A DNA stretch of 63,621 nucleotides from Rhodobacterales bacterium. Lineage in GTDB: Bacteria > Pseudomonadota > Alphaproteobacteria > Rhodobacterales > Rhodobacteraceae. Numbering within the stretch: the first letter of the stretch is position 1; each line of letters opens with the position of its first letter. The notes below the pieces were generated by a model. It did no database searches. It was not told where the DNA came from and was given only the letters and a program-made list of their open reading frames with translations. Both the position numbers and the translations under genes were made by a program. Location: NCBI GenBank assembly GCA_017303485.1, contig JAFLCY010000007.1:1-63621 (forward strand), given 5' to 3'. Below are positions 1 through 9,153 of this stretch, piece after piece.

Positions 1-446
1 CGGCGTTTGCGCTGCCGACGCTTCGGCCATGGATCGGGATAAAGCAGATCGATCCGCGCCAGGCTGCCTGCAGGCAAAGCCGCCAGCACATCGCGGCCAT
101 CGCCGCGCAGAAGGCGGATATTTTCCAGCCCGTCGGCCTCGATTGCGGCCAGCAGCTTGGCGACGCCATTGAGGAATGGCTCGACCCCGAGATACCCGAT
201 ATCCGGGTTCATCCGGGCCTGTGCTGCCAGATGCTCGCCACCGCCGAAACCGACCTCCAGCCACAAAGGGCCTGCCACGAAGCCAAGGTCCAGCACCGAC
301 CGCGACGGATTGTCCTCCCGCGTGACCCCGCGCAGGGTCAGGGGGCCAAGATCTTCGGCCAGATAGTCCTTCTGGCTGGCGCGCAGGGTCTTGCCCTTGA
401 TCCGGCCATAGAAGTTGCGGCGGGGGGGCTCGGGCGTGTCGGACAT
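1..446 (-). CDS. trmB: tRNA (guanine-N7)-methyltransferase TrmB, 3' end cut by window edge
   Basis: Reading leftward from ATG at 446, about 148 residues are present and the C-terminus lies outside the window. TrmB makes m7G at position 46 of tRNA using SAM. The SAM-binding glycine loop is visible as LEVGFGGGEHLA, followed by YLGVEPF and the acidic/proline motif LLYPDPWPKRR that is diagnostic of the family. The N-terminus (MSDTPEPPRRNFYGRIKGK) is the usual alphaproteobacterial form. It lies next to metK, which makes its methyl donor; here a GYD-domain gene on the opposite strand separates them. Identification is by motif and is secure; only completeness is unknown. Confidence 0.93.
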   Translation of the reverse strand, partial: MSDTPEPPRRNFYGRIKGKTLRASQKDYLAEDLGPLTLRGVTREDNPSRSVLDLGFVAGPLWLEVGFGGGEHLAAQARMNPDIGYLGVEPFLNGVAKLLAAIEADGLENIRLLRGDGRDVLAALPAGSLARIDLLYPDPWPKRRQRKR

Positions 447-694
447 GGCCGGGGCTTTACGACCGGGGACCGCGATGGTCAAGCGATCCGAGGCTGCGAC
501 AGGTTGCGAAACCCTGATCGGTTCACCCAGTCCGTCTGGTCAGGCACGGGTCTGCCGAACTGCGCCCCGGCCATCGCAGCGACCTGCGCCGCATTCACGT
601 CCAGCAATACTTCCAGCACCGATTGTGCTAGGGTCCGCGGCGGCACCAACCTCGCGGGCGTTGGGCCCGGGAGTGCGTGCCAATGGAGGAGCGA

Positions 695-1024
695 ATGGCA
701 CGCTACATAGTCACTGGAAGCTATACTGCTGCCGCAATGAAAGGGTTGTTGGCCAAGCCGTCGGACCGCGAAGCGGCCACCTCGGCCCTGGTCACAGCGG
801 CGGGTGGGAAACTGCTGTCCTATTATGTCACCACCGGCGATAACGATTTCCTCATGGTCACAGAAACTGACAATCTTCAGAACATGCTTGCAGCATTGAT
901 CGTGGCCGGTGCGTCTGGCGCGGTCAGCGGTTTGAAGACCGTGCAAGCCTTCAGCTCGGCCGAATTTCTGGCGGCCCAGAAACGTGCCGGCGAGATCGCG
1001 ATGAAATACGCGTCTCCGGCCTGA
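695..1024 (+). CDS. GYD-domain protein
   Basis: This is a 109-residue protein of the GYD family, small ferredoxin-like-fold proteins of unknown biochemical function. The N-terminus MARYIVTGSYTAAAMKGLL and the central YYVTTGDNDFLMVTE segment fit the family. The ATG at 695 was chosen because GGAGGA lies about 5 bases upstream; earlier in-frame GTG (677) and ATG (683) overlap or precede that site. It is a single gene transcribed against metK, sits between metK and trmB, and is followed by a strong hairpin. The 248 bases upstream (447-694) hold no gene I can support and presumably contain both promoters. Confidence 0.8.
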   Translation: MARYIVTGSYTAAAMKGLLAKPSDREAATSALVTAAGGKLLSYYVTTGDNDFLMVTETDNLQNMLAALIVAGASGAVSGLKTVQAFSSAEFLAAQKRAGEIAMKYASPA

Positions 1025-1027
1025 ACG

Positions 1028-1059
1028 GATGCGCCGCCCCGACGAAGGGGCGGCGCATC
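1028..1059. terminator. Hairpin between convergent GYD gene and metK
   Basis: A perfect 13-bp stem (GATGCGCCGCCCC at 1028-1040 pairing with 1047-1059) encloses a 6-base loop. It lies just after the GYD stop and before the metK stop, so it can act on both transcripts. No T-tract follows on either side, so termination strength is uncertain. Confidence 0.6.
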
Positions 1060-1075
1060 ATCGGTCAGCACTCGA

Positions 1076-2242
1076 TCAGACCGCCTTCTTCAGCGCCTCG
1101 ACCAGATCGGTCTTCTCCCAGGAGAACCCGCCGTCGGCGTCCGGAGCGCGACCAAAGTGGCCATAGGCTGCAGTGCGCTGGTAGACTGGCCGGTTCAGGT
1201 CCAGATGGGTGCGGATGCCGCGCGGGGTCAGGTCCATGACCTCGGCCACGGCCTTCTCGATCTGCGCGGCCTCGACCTGGCCGGTGCCATGGGTGTCGAC
1301 GTAGATCGACAGGGGCTTGGCCACGCCGATGGCGTAGCTGACCTGCAGGGTGCAGCGCTCGGCAAGGCCGGCCGCCACAATGTTCTTGGCCAGATAGCGC
1401 GCAGCATAGGCCGCCGAACGGTCCACCTTGGTCGGGTCCTTGCCCGAGAAGGCACCGCCGCCGTGCGGGGCAGCACCACCGTAGGTGTCGACGATGATCT
1501 TGCGGCCCGTAAGCCCCGCGTCGCCATCCGGCCCGCCGATCACGAAGGTGCCAGTGGGGTTCACGTGCCATTCGGTTTTGCGGCTGATCCAGCCCTCGGG
1601 CAGCACTTCGCGGATGTAGGGTTCGACCAGCTTCCGGATCACCTTCGAGGTCTGCCGCTTCGAGGTGTGCTGGGTCGAAAGCACGATCGAGGTGACTTCC
1701 ACCGGCTTGCCGTCCACATAACGCAGCGACAGCTGGCTTTTGGCATCGGGGCCAAGGGTCGGTTCGGCCCCGGACTTCCGCGCTTCGGCAAGGCGGCGCA
1801 GAATGGCATGGGCATACTGGATCGGCGCAGGCATGAATTCCGGCGTCTCGGTCGTCGCATAGCCGAACATGATGCCCTGATCGCCCGCCCCGTCGCGGTC
1901 CACGCCCTGCGCGATATGGGCCGACTGTTCGTGCAGGTAGTTGTGGACCTTGATCTTGTCCCAGTGGAACTTCTTCTGTTCGTAGCCGATGTCCTTGACG
2001 CAATCGCGGACAATGCCGTCGATACGGCCCATCATCGCCTTGGTCGCCTCTTTCGAGGAGAGGCCGACCTCGCCACCGACCACGACGCGGTTCGTGGTCG
2101 CAAAAGTCTCGCAGGCGACACGGGCGTTCGGCTCTTCCTTCAGGAAGGCGTCGAGGACGGCATCCGAGATACGGTCGCAAACCTTGTCGGGGTGGCCCTC
2201 CGAGACGGACTCGGAAGTGAAGACGTAATTCTTGCGGCTCAT
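1076..2242 (-). CDS. metK: S-adenosylmethionine synthetase
   Basis: The 388-residue MetK forms SAM from methionine and ATP in the cytoplasm. The start [20 protein letters not shown] contains the GHPDK ATP-binding motif. [12 protein letters not shown] (residue ~115) and [19 protein letters not shown] (residue ~260) are both classic MetK signatures. The ATG at 2242 is preceded by GGAGC about 8 bases upstream. Reading the frame further upstream would only translate the leader RNA structure. The length is normal for the family. Expression is probably controlled by the SAM/SAH-type riboswitch that overlaps the ribosome binding site. Confidence 0.97.
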   Translation of the reverse strand: MSRKNYVFTSESVSEGHPDKVCDRISDAVLDAFLKEEPNARVACETFATTNRVVVGGEVGLSSKEATKAMMGRIDGIVRDCVKDIGYEQKKFHWDKIKVHNYLHEQSAHIAQGVDRDGAGDQGIMFGYATTETPEFMPAPIQYAHAILRRLAEARKSGAEPTLGPDAKSQLSLRYVDGKPVEVTSIVLSTQHTSKRQTSKVIRKLVEPYIREVLPEGWISRKTEWHVNPTGTFVIGGPDGDAGLTGRKIIVDTYGGAAPHGGGAFSGKDPTKVDRSAAYAARYLAKNIVAAGLAERCTLQVSYAIGVAKPLSIYVDTHGTGQVEAAQIEKAVAEVMDLTPRGIRTHLDLNRPVYQRTAAYGHFGRAPDADGGFSWEKTDLVEALKKAV

Positions 2243-2246
2243 GGGA

Positions 2247-2296
2247 AGTGCTCCGTTGGGTGAATTCCCGCCACGCCAGGAAGCCGTTGTGGCGGT
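2247..2296 (-). promoter_or_regulatory. SAM/SAH-type riboswitch in the metK leader
   Basis: On the metK strand the leader contains GCCACAACGGCTTCCTGGCG and then TGGC, so GCCAC pairs with GTGGC around the conserved AACGGCTTCCTG core (2270-2293). About 15 bases later comes GGAGCA (2249-2254), which is both the ribosome binding site and the 3' pseudoknot strand. This order (short hairpin, conserved ACGGCUUCCUG loop, GGAGCA, metK) is the SAM/SAH riboswitch consensus known from Rhodobacterales. Ligand binding is expected to hide the ribosome binding site and lower metK translation. The assignment is by recalled consensus, not a covariance search. Confidence 0.88.
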
Positions 2297-2333
2297 CAAA
2301 GATGCGCCTGACTAGACGGGTCGGCTGACCCCG

Positions 2334-3809
2334 TCAATGGCCAGCTTGCCGCCTGCGGTTGAAGGCCGCAAGGGCGAGGCCCGCCAGCAACAACGCCACC
2401 GGCCCGTCGCCCCAGCGGCTGTAGGGCGTCGGCGGCAAGGCGCCGGGCACCTGGGTATCAAGCGCATCCATCGTGCCGAAGGGCAGTTCGGTGACCACCC
2501 TGCCATGCGCATCGACCACCGCCGTCACCCCGGTGTTCGCCACCCGGACCAGCGGCAGGCCCTGTTCGATGGCACGCAGGCGGGCCTGCGCGAAATGCTG
2601 GAACGGGCCGGTGCGGATGCCGAACCAGGCGTCGTTGGTGATCTGCAGCATCCAGTCGGCGCGCTCTGGCATGGCATTCACCTCGCGCGGGAAGATCGCC
2701 TCGTAGCAGATCAGCGGCAGCACCTTGCCGAAGGGTCCGAGGTCCAGCACCTGCGGCCCCGGTCCGGCGGAATAGCTGTTGCCCGCCTGGGCAGCAAAGG
2801 CCCGCAGACCGAACCAGTCATAAGCCAGATCGCCGAAGGGGATGTATTCGCCGAAGGGCACCAGATGCGCCTTGTCGTAGCGGGCGGTTTCCACGCCCGC
2901 CCTTTCCAGGACCCGCAGGCTGTTGAAGAACCGCTCACCGTCCTCGCGCTGGATGCCAAGGGCGACGGGCTTGCCGTCCGAGGCCCTGACCACCATTCCC
3001 GCCACTTCCGGGGCATATTCCAGCATGTAGGGCACCGCAGTTTCCGGCCAGATCGTCAGATCGGCGGGCTCACCCGCTGCCGTCAGAGCCAGCAGGCGGT
3101 CGAGAAACTCGCGCGCGCGGGACGCGTCCCATTTCGCCGACTGCTCGGCATTGGGCTGCACCAGGCGCAAGGCGCCGGGGTGCGGCGCAGGCAGGGGCTG
3201 GTCCAGCCGCCAGAGGCCAAAGCCAAGCGCGCCCGCCAGCAGCATGGCCGAACCGGCCACACCCCGCCAATGCCAGAGAACAGGAAGCGCGGCAGCAAGC
3301 AAGGTCACGAGGCTGAGGGCCGATGGCCCGCCAAGCGCCGCAAGCTGGTCAAGCGGTGTGCCGATCCAGACATGGCCCAGCATCGCCCACGGAAAGCCGG
3401 TGAAGATCACCCCCCGCAGCCATTCCAGCGCAACGAAGGCCACGACAAAGCCAAGGGCCGGCCGGGCAAAGTTGCGCGCCAGGACTGCAGCACCGCCCCA
3501 GAACAGGCCCAGACCGAAGGACAGGAACAGGACAGCGAAGGGGGCCATCCAGCCATGCCGGGCGATGTCGATCAGGAAGGGCTCGACGATCCAGCTCAGG
3601 CCCAGGGCGAAGTAGCCCGCCCCGGCCAGCAGCCCGGTCTTGAACGCACCGCGGCGGTCCGGGACTCGGTCCAGCAGCCAGACCAGCCCCGCAAGCGCGG
3701 CAAGCGTTGCCCACCAGAACCCCCAGGGCGCCTGCCCCAGCGCGGCAACCGCCCCAAGACCCGCAGCCAGCAGCGCACTGCGCCAGCCGGTCAGCCAACC
3801 GTCAAGCAT
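2334..3809 (-). CDS. lnt: Apolipoprotein N-acyltransferase
   Basis: This 491-residue inner-membrane enzyme adds the third acyl chain to the N-terminal cysteine of lipoproteins. Hydrophobic helices fill residues ~10-205. A nitrilase-type domain follows with the catalytic triad: Glu in IWPETAVPY (~residue 258), Lys in KAHLVPFGEY (~325) and Cys in LICYEAIFPREV (~375). A last membrane helix (VALLLAGLALAAF) ends the protein. It starts 3 bases after the corC stop, so it is in the corC-lnt transcription unit. The family and all catalytic residues are intact. Confidence 0.96.
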   Translation of the reverse strand: MLDGWLTGWRSALLAAGLGAVAALGQAPWGFWWATLAALAGLVWLLDRVPDRRGAFKTGLLAGAGYFALGLSWIVEPFLIDIARHGWMAPFAVLFLSFGLGLFWGGAAVLARNFARPALGFVVAFVALEWLRGVIFTGFPWAMLGHVWIGTPLDQLAALGGPSALSLVTLLAAALPVLWHWRGVAGSAMLLAGALGFGLWRLDQPLPAPHPGALRLVQPNAEQSAKWDASRAREFLDRLLALTAAGEPADLTIWPETAVPYMLEYAPEVAGMVVRASDGKPVALGIQREDGERFFNSLRVLERAGVETARYDKAHLVPFGEYIPFGDLAYDWFGLRAFAAQAGNSYSAGPGPQVLDLGPFGKVLPLICYEAIFPREVNAMPERADWMLQITNDAWFGIRTGPFQHFAQARLRAIEQGLPLVRVANTGVTAVVDAHGRVVTELPFGTMDALDTQVPGALPPTPYSRWGDGPVALLLAGLALAAFNRRRQAGH

Positions 3810-3812
3810 GGC

Positions 3813-4694
3813 TCACACCGCGCCCGCGCTCGGTGCCCGCACCCGAAGCCGCTTGATCCGGCGCGGATCGGCATCAACGATCTCGAACTGGACGCCGCTT
3901 TCGTGCCCGATCACCTCGCCCCGCGCCGGAACCCGGCCCGAGCGCAGGAACACGAGGCCGCCCAGCGTGTCGATCTCCTCGTCCTCCTCACCTGCGCGGA
4001 GGGGCATGCCCAGGGCCGCCTCGATCTCTTCCAGCGGTGCGGTGGACTGCGCCAGGATCACGCCGGGCTTCTCCTCTTTCCAGAGCGCGCCTTCGACCTC
4101 GTCATGCTCGTCCTCGATCTCGCCGATGACGGTCTCGATCAGGTCCTCGATGGTGACCAGCCCGTCGACCCCGCCGTATTCGTCGATCACCAGTGCCATA
4201 TGGACGCGTTCCTTCTGCATTTTCTGCAGAAGCACGCCTGTCGGCATTGAAGGCGGCGCATAGAGGATCGGGCGCAAAAGCCGTTTCAGGCTGAACCGCC
4301 CCGTCGCCCCGAACCCGTGCTGCAAGGCAAGATCCTTCAACAGGACCAGCCCCTGCGGATGGTCCAGCGTGCCCTTGTAGACCGGCACCCGGCTGAACCC
4401 GTGCTGGCGGAACACCTCGACCAGTTCGTCCTTGCCGATGTCCAGCGGCACCGCAACAATTTCGGCCTTGGGGATCGCAACGTCGTCCACCCGCATCCGG
4501 CGCAGGGCATGCAATCCGGGCGGGGCGGTGGAGACACCCGGCGCCGCCGTCGGCGATGCGGGCTCCGATCCGGGAGAGAAGGCGGAAAGCAGCCGTCCGA
4601 GAAAGCCGCGCTGGCCTTGATCAGAGGCGGGGTCATCGGCCTCGCCGTCCAGCGCGCCCTGCGCTGCGGGAGACCCGTCGGTACTACTGCCCAT
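3813..4694 (-). CDS. corC: CorC/HlyC-type CBS-domain protein
   Basis: This is a soluble 293-residue protein with a low-complexity acidic N-terminus, a tandem CBS pair (residues ~65-200; RMRVDDVAIPKAEIVAV begins the first, HMALVIDEYGGVDGLVT lies in the second) and a C-terminal CorC/HlyC domain (~215-290). The DUF21 membrane domain of longer relatives is absent, as is usual for CorC. The family is linked to Mg/Co efflux and envelope function; the old hemolysin name is misleading. It lies between ybeY and lnt in the conserved phoH-ybeY-corC-lnt order. Confidence 0.9.
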   Translation of the reverse strand: MGSSTDGSPAAQGALDGEADDPASDQGQRGFLGRLLSAFSPGSEPASPTAAPGVSTAPPGLHALRRMRVDDVAIPKAEIVAVPLDIGKDELVEVFRQHGFSRVPVYKGTLDHPQGLVLLKDLALQHGFGATGRFSLKRLLRPILYAPPSMPTGVLLQKMQKERVHMALVIDEYGGVDGLVTIEDLIETVIGEIEDEHDEVEGALWKEEKPGVILAQSTAPLEEIEAALGMPLRAGEEDEEIDTLGGLVFLRSGRVPARGEVIGHESGVQFEIVDADPRRIKRLRVRAPSAGAV

Positions 4695-4735
4695 CGGTCC
4701 TTTGTCCAGAAACCACCCGTCTTGCAGGTGCAGCG

Positions 4736-5236
4736 CTAATATGGGTCAGAAACCCCGAGGCTGGCAAGTATCCGAACCTCCAGTGCCTCCATGACGGCGG
4801 CATCCTCCTCTTCGACGTGATCGTAGCCCAGAAGATGCAGCACGCCATGTACGATCAGGTGGGTGACATGGTCCGCCATCGGCTTCGCCTGCTCCTCCGC
4901 CTCACGCGCGCAGGTCTCCCAGGAGATGGCAATGTCCCCAAGACTCTCCGGGTCATCCGCCGCTCCCGGATCGGGAGGCTCCGGCACCTCGCCGACAAAC
5001 TCCGCCCCGCGTTCTTCCGACGGCCAGCTCAGCACATTCGTCGGCTGCGGCTTCCCCCGGAAATCCGCGTTCAGGACGGCGATCCGGGCATCATCGCAGC
5101 CCATCAGACTGATCGCGAAACCGTCGACCGGAAGACCTGCGCCCGCCAGCGCGGCCCGTCCCGCCCGCTCTGCCAGCGCGGCAAGGCCAAAGCCTTCCCA
5201 GCGCTCATCCTCGATCACTGTCTCGATCAGATCCAT
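4736..5236 (-). CDS. ybeY: Endoribonuclease YbeY
   Basis: The 166-residue YbeY matures the 16S rRNA 3' end and takes part in ribosome quality control. The zinc site H-x3-H-x5-H is complete in HLIVHGVLHLLGYDH (residues ~127-141). The NVLSWPSEER segment and GDIAIS are also family markers. It is encoded upstream of corC and downstream of phoH, an order shared by most proteobacteria. Start ATG at 5236. The 162-base gap to phoH holds no evident gene. Confidence 0.96.
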   Translation of the reverse strand: MDLIETVIEDERWEGFGLAALAERAGRAALAGAGLPVDGFAISLMGCDDARIAVLNADFRGKPQPTNVLSWPSEERGAEFVGEVPEPPDPGAADDPESLGDIAISWETCAREAEEQAKPMADHVTHLIVHGVLHLLGYDHVEEEDAAVMEALEVRILASLGVSDPY

Positions 5237-5398
5237 GCCCCGGCCCTAGCCCGAAGCATGGACCAGCACAATGCCCTTGCCCTTATCGCAAATGCTTTCG
5301 GACATTTGACGGTGAAACCCCCGACAACCGGGCAGGAGGCGAAGGCCGACGACGAGACAGAAGCCTCGCGCGCCAGCTCTTCGCCGGAAAACCGCCCG

Positions 5399-6418
5399 TC
5401 AGCTGTGCGCTTCGTCGGCCTCGTAGGCCTCGATGATCCGGCCGACCAGGGGATGCCGCACCACGTCCTTCGAGGTGAAGTAGTTGAAGGTCACCCCCCG
5501 CACCCCCTTCAGGATCCGCTCAGCATCCGCCAGCCCCGAAGCCGTGCCGCGCGGCAGGTCGACCTGGGTCCGGTCGCCGGTGATCACCATCCGGCTGCCT
5601 TCACCCAGACGGGTCAGGAACATCTTCATCTGCATGGTCGTCGCGTTCTGCGCCTCGTCCAGCACGATGAAGGCGTTCGACAGCGTCCGACCCCGCATGA
5701 AGGCCAGGGGCGCGATCTCGATCCGCTTCTCCTGCATCAGCTTTTCCACCTGCTTGGCGGGCAGGAAGTCATTCAGCGCGTCGTAAAGCGGTTGCATGTA
5801 GGGATCGACCTTTTCCTTCGCGTCCCCCGGCAGGAAGCCCAGCCGTTCCCCCGCCTCCACCGCCGGACGGCTGAGGATGATCTTCTCCACCGCGCCCGAG
5901 ATGAACATGGTCACGCCAACTGCAACGGCAAGATAGGTCTTGCCAGTTCCCGCCGGCCCGATCCCGAAGCCAAGTTCATGTTGGAACAGGTTCGCGACAT
6001 AGGCTTTCTGGGCCTCGGTCCGGGGTTCGATCGGCTTCTTGCGGGTACGCAGTTCCATGCCGGTCGAAAACAGCTCGATCTGTTCGGCACTGTCCGCGTC
6101 GGCCCCGATGCGCGCCGACACTGGGCGGCCCATCCGCATCGCGCCGTCGATATCGCCAGCCGCAACGTTGCGCCCGGATTCGAGCCGGGCATAAAGCGAG
6201 CGGAGTACCGCTGCCGCCTGCTCCCGCGCCGCCTTGTCACCGATCACCGCAAGCCGGTTTCCGCGCCGAAGGATATGCACCCCCATCTGATGTTCGATTT
6301 GCGCAAGGTTGCGATCAAATTCGCCGCAAAGATCGATAAGCAATCGGTTGTCGGGAAATTCGAGGACGGTTTCCACGATGTCCTCGGCGGACGGGGGGGT
6401 CAGCGCGCTGATGCCCAA
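5399..6418 (-). CDS. phoH: PhoH-family ATPase
   Basis: This 339-residue PhoH-like NTPase has an N-terminal KH-like segment (~residues 40-85), Walker A in GPAGTGKTYLAVAVG (~residue 155) and Walker B in FIVLDEAQNATTMQM. The family is linked to RNA metabolism, often beside ybeY. The start is probably a TTG at 6418: AAGGAGC lies 7 bases upstream and no in-frame ATG is better placed. The start MGISALTPPSAEDIVETVL then leads directly into conserved sequence. The exact cellular role is not settled for the family. Confidence 0.9.
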   Translation of the reverse strand: MGISALTPPSAEDIVETVLEFPDNRLLIDLCGEFDRNLAQIEHQMGVHILRRGNRLAVIGDKAAREQAAAVLRSLYARLESGRNVAAGDIDGAMRMGRPVSARIGADADSAEQIELFSTGMELRTRKKPIEPRTEAQKAYVANLFQHELGFGIGPAGTGKTYLAVAVGVTMFISGAVEKIILSRPAVEAGERLGFLPGDAKEKVDPYMQPLYDALNDFLPAKQVEKLMQEKRIEIAPLAFMRGRTLSNAFIVLDEAQNATTMQMKMFLTRLGEGSRMVITGDRTQVDLPRGTASGLADAERILKGVRGVTFNYFTSKDVVRHPLVGRIIEAYEADEAHS

Positions 6419-6554
6419 TGCAAGCTCCTTCTGTCAGGGCCACAAGGAAAGTGTGCAGTCGGATACGTCATCTGGCAAGGAAAACCCGTTGCCGACACAA
6501 ACTCTTGTACAGAATCATGCCTTTTCCATGACGAATTGCCATGACCCGCCCAAT

Positions 6555-6577
6555 AAAAAACCCCGGCGAGGCCGGGG
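6555..6577 (-). terminator. Intrinsic terminator after the lipoprotein gene
   Basis: On the minus strand CCCCGGC-CTC-GCCGGGG is followed by six T. This is a textbook Rho-independent terminator 25-45 bases after the stop of the minus-strand lipoprotein gene, separating it from phoH. Confidence 0.9.
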
Positions 6578-6601
6578 CTTTCTGCAAATCTGCGCGATGG
6601 C

Positions 6602-6997
6602 CTAGTTGCTCGTCGCGGGGCCCGAAACACGGTCAGGCCCTGGAGCGCTTTCCGATTCATAGGGTCCAAGCACTGTGCCGGGAGGATACTTGCCGTCACA
6701 GACGGGCAAGCCGGTCTTGGGATTGAAGCGCGGCGAGGAATAACCCTCGACCCCGTCGTCGATGATCCAGACCTGGCAGCCATCCGGATCATAGGCGACA
6801 GCGGCCTGGCCATCGACCAGACCTGCATCGTCCTCGCCGTAGTCCTCGGCAGTAGCGATCACCGAATCCGGACCGGAATAGGGCTGAGTGCCCTCGAACA
6901 CCTCATAGAACGACCGACCGCATCCCGAGACGGCGGTTCCCAGAAGCAGGACCAGTCCCAGGCGCGCAAGACGTTGTCCGCTGCCGATCCGATCCAT
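6602..6997 (-). CDS. Small lipoprotein with DGCQ-W...EGY...PVC motif
   Basis: About 131 residues from ATG at 6997, chosen because AGGAG lies 8 bases upstream and gives a short basic N-terminus; ATG 7003, ATG 7021 and GTG 7024 are also in frame. The hydrophobic stretch LGLVLLLGTAVSGC ends in a lipobox (AVSG-C), so the mature protein should be a lipid-anchored envelope protein. Residues ~80-110 hold DGCQVWIIDDGVEGYSSPR and NPKTGLPVC, nearly the same motif as in the adjacent OmpA-like protein. Function unknown. It begins 29 bases after the ompA-like stop and is likely co-transcribed with it. Confidence 0.82.
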   Translation of the reverse strand: MDRIGSGQRLARLGLVLLLGTAVSGCGRSFYEVFEGTQPYSGPDSVIATAEDYGEDDAGLVDGQAAVAYDPDGCQVWIIDDGVEGYSSPRFNPKTGLPVCDGKYPPGTVLGPYESESAPGPDRVSGPATSN

Positions 6998-7026
6998 CCG
7001 CATTTCTCCTGCAAGGGTCATCACGG

Positions 7027-7596
7027 TCAGCCTTTCTTGCAGAGGACTTCGACACGGCGGTTCTTCGCCATGCCCTTGGCCGTGCTGTTGGACGCCGTCG
7101 GCTGGCTTTCGCCGTAGCCGGTCACGCTGTCCACCACCGCGCCGACCGAGCGTGCCACATCGGCCACCGCCGCCGCGCGAGCCTCGGAAAGACCCTGGTT
7201 GTAGGCATCGGAACCCCGGCTGTCGGTGTGTCCGACGACGGAATAGGAAAACGCCCCGGCCTGACGGAAATACTCTTCCAGCTTCGACCGCCCCGCTGCC
7301 GTCAGGGTGGCGCTGGCGGTGGCAAAATAGGTGTCGGTGCTTTCCGTCAGGCAGCTGGTCTGTTTCAGGCAGACGGGCTTGCCGGTCTTCGGGTCACGGC
7401 GCGGCACCATGTAGCCTTCGGTCCCGCCGTCGGCCCACCAATGCTGGCAGCCGTCCCGGTCGATCCAGACGCCCCATTCGATCTTGCCAGATACTGCGGG
7501 ATCGTTGTCCTGTGCCTGCGCCATGGGCGCCACTACCAGGCAGCCACCGACTACAAAAGCAGCCCGGGCGTGCCGCAGCATGCTCCTCACATTCAT
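7027..7596 (-). CDS. OmpA-family envelope protein
   Basis: This 189-residue protein has a signal peptide (MNVRSMLRHARAAFVVGGC...PMAQA) with cleavage after AQA. A motif with two cysteines (DGCQHWWADGGTEGYMVPR, then DPKTGKPVC) follows. The C-terminal OmpA-like peptidoglycan-binding domain (~residues 85-187) contains the hallmark SVVGHTDSRGSDAYNQGLS and ends AKNRRVEVLCKKG. The ATG at 7596 follows GGGGGAG. It probably tethers the outer membrane to peptidoglycan from the periplasm. It is shorter than classical OmpA and lacks a beta barrel. Confidence 0.9.
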   Translation of the reverse strand: MNVRSMLRHARAAFVVGGCLVVAPMAQAQDNDPAVSGKIEWGVWIDRDGCQHWWADGGTEGYMVPRRDPKTGKPVCLKQTSCLTESTDTYFATASATLTAAGRSKLEEYFRQAGAFSYSVVGHTDSRGSDAYNQGLSEARAAAVADVARSVGAVVDSVTGYGESQPTASNSTAKGMAKNRRVEVLCKKG

Positions 7597-7766
7597 CACT
7601 CCCCCACTCCTCGATCTTGACTCGGTCGAGACAGCCTCGATGTTGATGGCAATAAAGCAGATCAATTCGGTCAGCGAGAAGGAATTCATCGGGCAAACCC
7701 GGTTTTTTTCGTCGAATCGGACAGAAAGCGCGGGATTCTTTGCCGATGTGCAACAGTCTGCCCGGG

Positions 7767-9086
7767 TCAAACGATCGCAGAAACCGGGCTCGCCGCCAGA
7801 GAGTTGGTTGCAGATTCTGTAATGCGCACTCGCACAAGTTGTCCGACCCGACCCTCGGGATGCTGGACATGCACGGCGTGCAGGTGGTCCGATTTGCCGA
7901 CCATCTGCCCCGGCTTGCGCCCCTGCTTTTCGTACAGCACCTGAACCTCGCGCCCGACCATCGCTTCCTGCGCAACATGTTGCTGCGCAGTGATCAGGGC
8001 CTGCAACTCCTGCAGCCGGGCATCGGCCACCTCTGCGGCGACCGGGGCCTTTTCGGCTGCCGGGGTGCCAGGTCGCGCCGAATACTTGAAGCTGAAGGCC
8101 GCCCCGAACCCGACGGCGCGGATCAGGTCCATCGTGGCCCGGAAATCGGCATCGGTCTCGCCAGGGAAGCCCACGATGAAATCTGACGACATCAGGATAT
8201 CCGGCCGTGCCGCGCGGATACGATCGACAAGCCGCAGATACTGATCGGCCGTGTGCTTGCGGTTCATCGCCTTCAGGATGCGGTCGGACCCGGACTGCAC
8301 AGGCAGGTGCAGGTAGGGCATAAGCTGCGGCAAGTCGCCATGCGCTGCAATCAGGTCATCGTCCATGTCGTTTGGATGACTGGTGGTATAGCGGATGCGG
8401 GCAAGCCCCTCGATCCGCGCCAGTTCGCGCACCAGCCGCGCCAGGCCCCAGGTGCCTTCCGGACCCTCGCCGTGGTAGGCGTTGACGTTCTGGCCCAGCA
8501 GGGTGATTTCGCGCACGCCCTGCGCCACCAGCCCCCGCGCCTCGTCCAGCAGGCGAGCCACCGGGCGGCTGACCTCGGCACCCCGGGTATAGGGCACCAC
8601 GCAGAAGGCGCAGAACTTGTCGCAGCCCTCCTGCACAGTCAGAAAGGCGGTGGGACCGCGCAGCGCCTTGCGCGCGGGCAAGAGCGTGAACTTGTCCTCG
8701 ACCGGAAAATCGGTATCGACCTGCCGACCACCGGCCTCGACCATCGCGGGCAGCCGGTGATAGGCCTGCGGGCCGACCACCAGATCGACGACCGGAGAGC
8801 GGCGCAGGATCTCTTCTCCCTCGGCCTGCGCCACGCAGCCCGCGACTCCGACCTTCAGGCCCGGCCTGTCGGCCTTCAGCGCCCGCAGGCGCCCGAGATC
8901 GGAATAGAGCTTCTCCGACGCCTTTTCGCGGATATGGCAGGTGTTGAGCAGGACCATGTCCGCTTCTTCGACCAGTTCGGTCGTGACATAGCCCTTTGCG
9001 CCCAGGGCTTCGGCCATGCGCTCGCTGTCATAGACATTCATCTGGCAGCCGTAGGTCTTGACGAACAGCTTCTTCACTTCGGACAT
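7767..9086 (-). CDS. miaB: tRNA-2-methylthio-N6-dimethylallyladenosine synthase MiaB
   Basis: The 439-residue radical-SAM enzyme methylthiolates i6A37 of tRNA. The N-terminal UPF0004 domain starts [20 protein letters not shown] and supplies cluster cysteines ([21 protein letters not shown]). The radical-SAM CxxxCxxC is [15 protein letters not shown] (~residue 150). A TRAM domain closes the protein ([18 protein letters not shown] onward). The ATG at 9086 is the natural start; the long upstream extension in frame is not protein-like. All three domains are intact. Confidence 0.96.
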   Translation of the reverse strand: MSEVKKLFVKTYGCQMNVYDSERMAEALGAKGYVTTELVEEADMVLLNTCHIREKASEKLYSDLGRLRALKADRPGLKVGVAGCVAQAEGEEILRRSPVVDLVVGPQAYHRLPAMVEAGGRQVDTDFPVEDKFTLLPARKALRGPTAFLTVQEGCDKFCAFCVVPYTRGAEVSRPVARLLDEARGLVAQGVREITLLGQNVNAYHGEGPEGTWGLARLVRELARIEGLARIRYTTSHPNDMDDDLIAAHGDLPQLMPYLHLPVQSGSDRILKAMNRKHTADQYLRLVDRIRAARPDILMSSDFIVGFPGETDADFRATMDLIRAVGFGAAFSFKYSARPGTPAAEKAPVAAEVADARLQELQALITAQQHVAQEAMVGREVQVLYEKQGRKPGQMVGKSDHLHAVHVQHPEGRVGQLVRVRITESATNSLAASPVSAIV

Positions 9087-9153
9087 GCGGGTCGTACCTG
9101 GACAGGATGATCCGCGCGTGTACACCCATCGGCCCGAAGCGGCAACGGCAGGA

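Noticed and set aside
2243..2299. A 19-residue N-terminal extension of MetK
   Set aside because: The extra residues translate the conserved riboswitch stem and ribosome binding site; family alignment starts at [13 protein letters not shown].
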